Assembly: GCF_003614435.1 (NCBI RefSeq)
Contig: NZ_CP025546.1
Span: 620,001-684,000 of the forward strand
Source of the DNA: Mycobacterium paragordonae
GTDB taxonomy: Bacteria > Actinomycetota > Actinomycetes > Mycobacteriales > Mycobacteriaceae
Reading direction: 5' to 3'
Length of the DNA: 64,000 nucleotides
The position numbers and the translations under genes were made by a program. The first letter of the stretch is position 1; each line of letters begins with the position of its first letter. Below, piece by piece: positions 63,192 through 64,000 of this stretch. The notes beneath the pieces are model-generated. The model saw only the letters and a program-made list of their open reading frames with translations, was not told the DNA's origin and made no database searches.

Positions 63192-64000
63192 GCCATTCGA
63201 TTCCCGCGCCGGGGGCCGCCAGGATCAGTCTGGCGCTGCTGGCCGTGGTGCCGGCCGCGTTAGCTTTTTCTGGAGCCTTTTCCGGGGCCTACCCGTGGCA
63301 GTCCACCCGGGCCTACTGGTTGATCGGCATCGCCGTGGCGGCGCTGATCCTGCTCTTCGGGTGGTGGCGCGGGCTGCACTTCACCACCATCCTGCGCCGT
63401 CGGCTGGCCATCGTCAGCCGCGGTGGCCGGCCGGTGCCCGAGCCCGATGCGAACACGCGAACCACCGCGTTGCTGCGGTTGGGCCCGGCGTCGTCGGCGA
63501 CCGGCGCGTTGCCGCTGCCGCTGGTCGAGCGCTACTTGAACTGCTACGGCATCCGTGCGGACGGCATCCGAATCACCAGTCGCCACAACGGATCAGGTGC
63601 CACGGAAACCTGGATCGGCCTGACGCTGTCGGCTGTCGACAACCTGGCCGCGCTGCAGGCCCGGTCGGCCCGTATTCCGTTGCACGAGACCGCCGAGGTC
63701 GCTGCCCGCCGGCTCGCCGACCATCTGCGGGAGATCGGCTTCGACGCCAACACCGTTGCCGCCGAGGATGTTCCGGAGGTGTTGTCGTTCGAGTCCGGCA
63801 GCACCGCCCGCGAAACATGGCGTTCGGTGCAGCAGGGCAGCTCGGATTATGTTGCGGCATACCGGATCAGAGTCGATGACGGGTTGCCTGAGACGCTCGC
63901 CGACGTGCGGGCGCAGCAGGCGCGAGAGATCTGGACGGCGCTGGAGATCGCGGACTCGGGAACCCATCACACGGTGGCCGCGGCCTGCGCGCTGCGCACC
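63188..64000 (+). CDS. eccE3: ESX-3 core component EccE3 (3' end outside window)
   Basis: The last core component of ESX-3, here with 271 codons before the window edge. GTG at 63188 overlaps the mycP3 stop as GTGA. Two N-terminal transmembrane helices (residues ~12-33 ISLALLAVVPAALAFSGAFSG; ~40-60 YWLIGIAVAALILLFGWW) precede a cytosolic/periplasmic domain (TETWIGLTLSAVDNLAALQAR, AARRLADHLREIGFDANT). It completes the membrane complex with EccB3, EccC3 and EccD3. Confidence 0.93.
   Translation, partial: MSHSIPAPGAARISLALLAVVPAALAFSGAFSGAYPWQSTRAYWLIGIAVAALILLFGWWRGLHFTTILRRRLAIVSRGGRPVPEPDANTRTTALLRLGPASSATGALPLPLVERYLNCYGIRADGIRITSRHNGSGATETWIGLTLSAVDNLAALQARSARIPLHETAEVAARRLADHLREIGFDANTVAAEDVPEVLSFESGSTARETWRSVQQGSSDYVAAYRIRVDDGLPETLADVRAQQAREIWTALEIADSGTHHTVAAACALRT

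Overview
The window is chromosomal DNA of a slow-growing Mycobacterium. The evidence is high G+C content, a PE_PGRS gene, three PE/PPE-type genes, an ESX-3 type VII secretion operon, arabinan synthesis (aftD), and gene order that largely follows the M. tuberculosis Rv0235c-Rv0292 segment. It is not M. tuberculosis itself: several genes of that segment are absent (the Rv0239/Rv0240 toxin-antitoxin pair, the 5-oxoprolinase oplA, narU, and PPE4 at its usual place) and others are extra (a VanX-type dipeptidase, a ClC channel, an isopenicillin-N-synthase-like oxygenase, a second NarK paralogue, a second PPE). The species cannot be fixed from sequence alone. Gene assignments rest on motifs and remembered family sequences; no database search was run. 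|| Layout: 0-5.3 kb, cell-envelope genes on the minus strand (HTTM membrane protein, AftD, small secreted protein). 5.4-9.4 kb, LpqI lipoprotein glycosidase, a TetR regulator, VanX-like peptidase and ClC channel. 9.4-15.3 kb, a fatty-acid module (HtdX, FabG4, FadA2, FadE5) with a SigF-promoter/F6-type small RNA and two terminators between fadA2 and fadE5, and a matching palindromic operator at both divergent promoters. 15.4-21.1 kb, an Fe(II) oxygenase plus flavin reductase pair and the Sdh1 succinate dehydrogenase operon. 21.2-29.5 kb, a PEP-mutase-like enzyme, Hsp20 (Acr2), then assimilatory nitrite reduction (NirBD), a sirohydrochlorin chelatase, a HemD-winged-helix fusion and a NarK transporter. 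29.9-33.1 kb, a PE_PGRS gene lodged between two NarK paralogues. 33.2-37.7 kb, aminoglycoside acetyltransferase, 5-oxoprolinase subunits B and C, an iron-siderophore binding lipoprotein and a LigD-type polymerase. 37.8-46.5 kb, acyl-CoA ligase and dehydrogenase, hydrolase, dioxygenase, membrane protein, two TetR regulators and an MpaB-type oxygenase. 46.5-50.7 kb, PPE, SAM methyltransferase, PPE. 50.9-64.0 kb, ESX-3 from eccA3 into eccE3, which is cut by the window end. || How it works together: the nitrite module couples nitrate/nitrite transport to siroheme supply and nitrite reduction. The ESX-3 operon is almost continuously coupled by 4-base start/stop overlaps and is preceded by Zur-like and IdeR-like sites, matching its known role in iron and zinc homeostasis. 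Its most striking feature is that PPE4 is missing between PE5 and esxG: only a short in-frame tail remains, which still ends in an ATGA overlap with esxG. Two PPE proteins with PPE3/PPE4-type C termini lie directly upstream; the first has a His/Asp-rich loop and its own Zur-like box.
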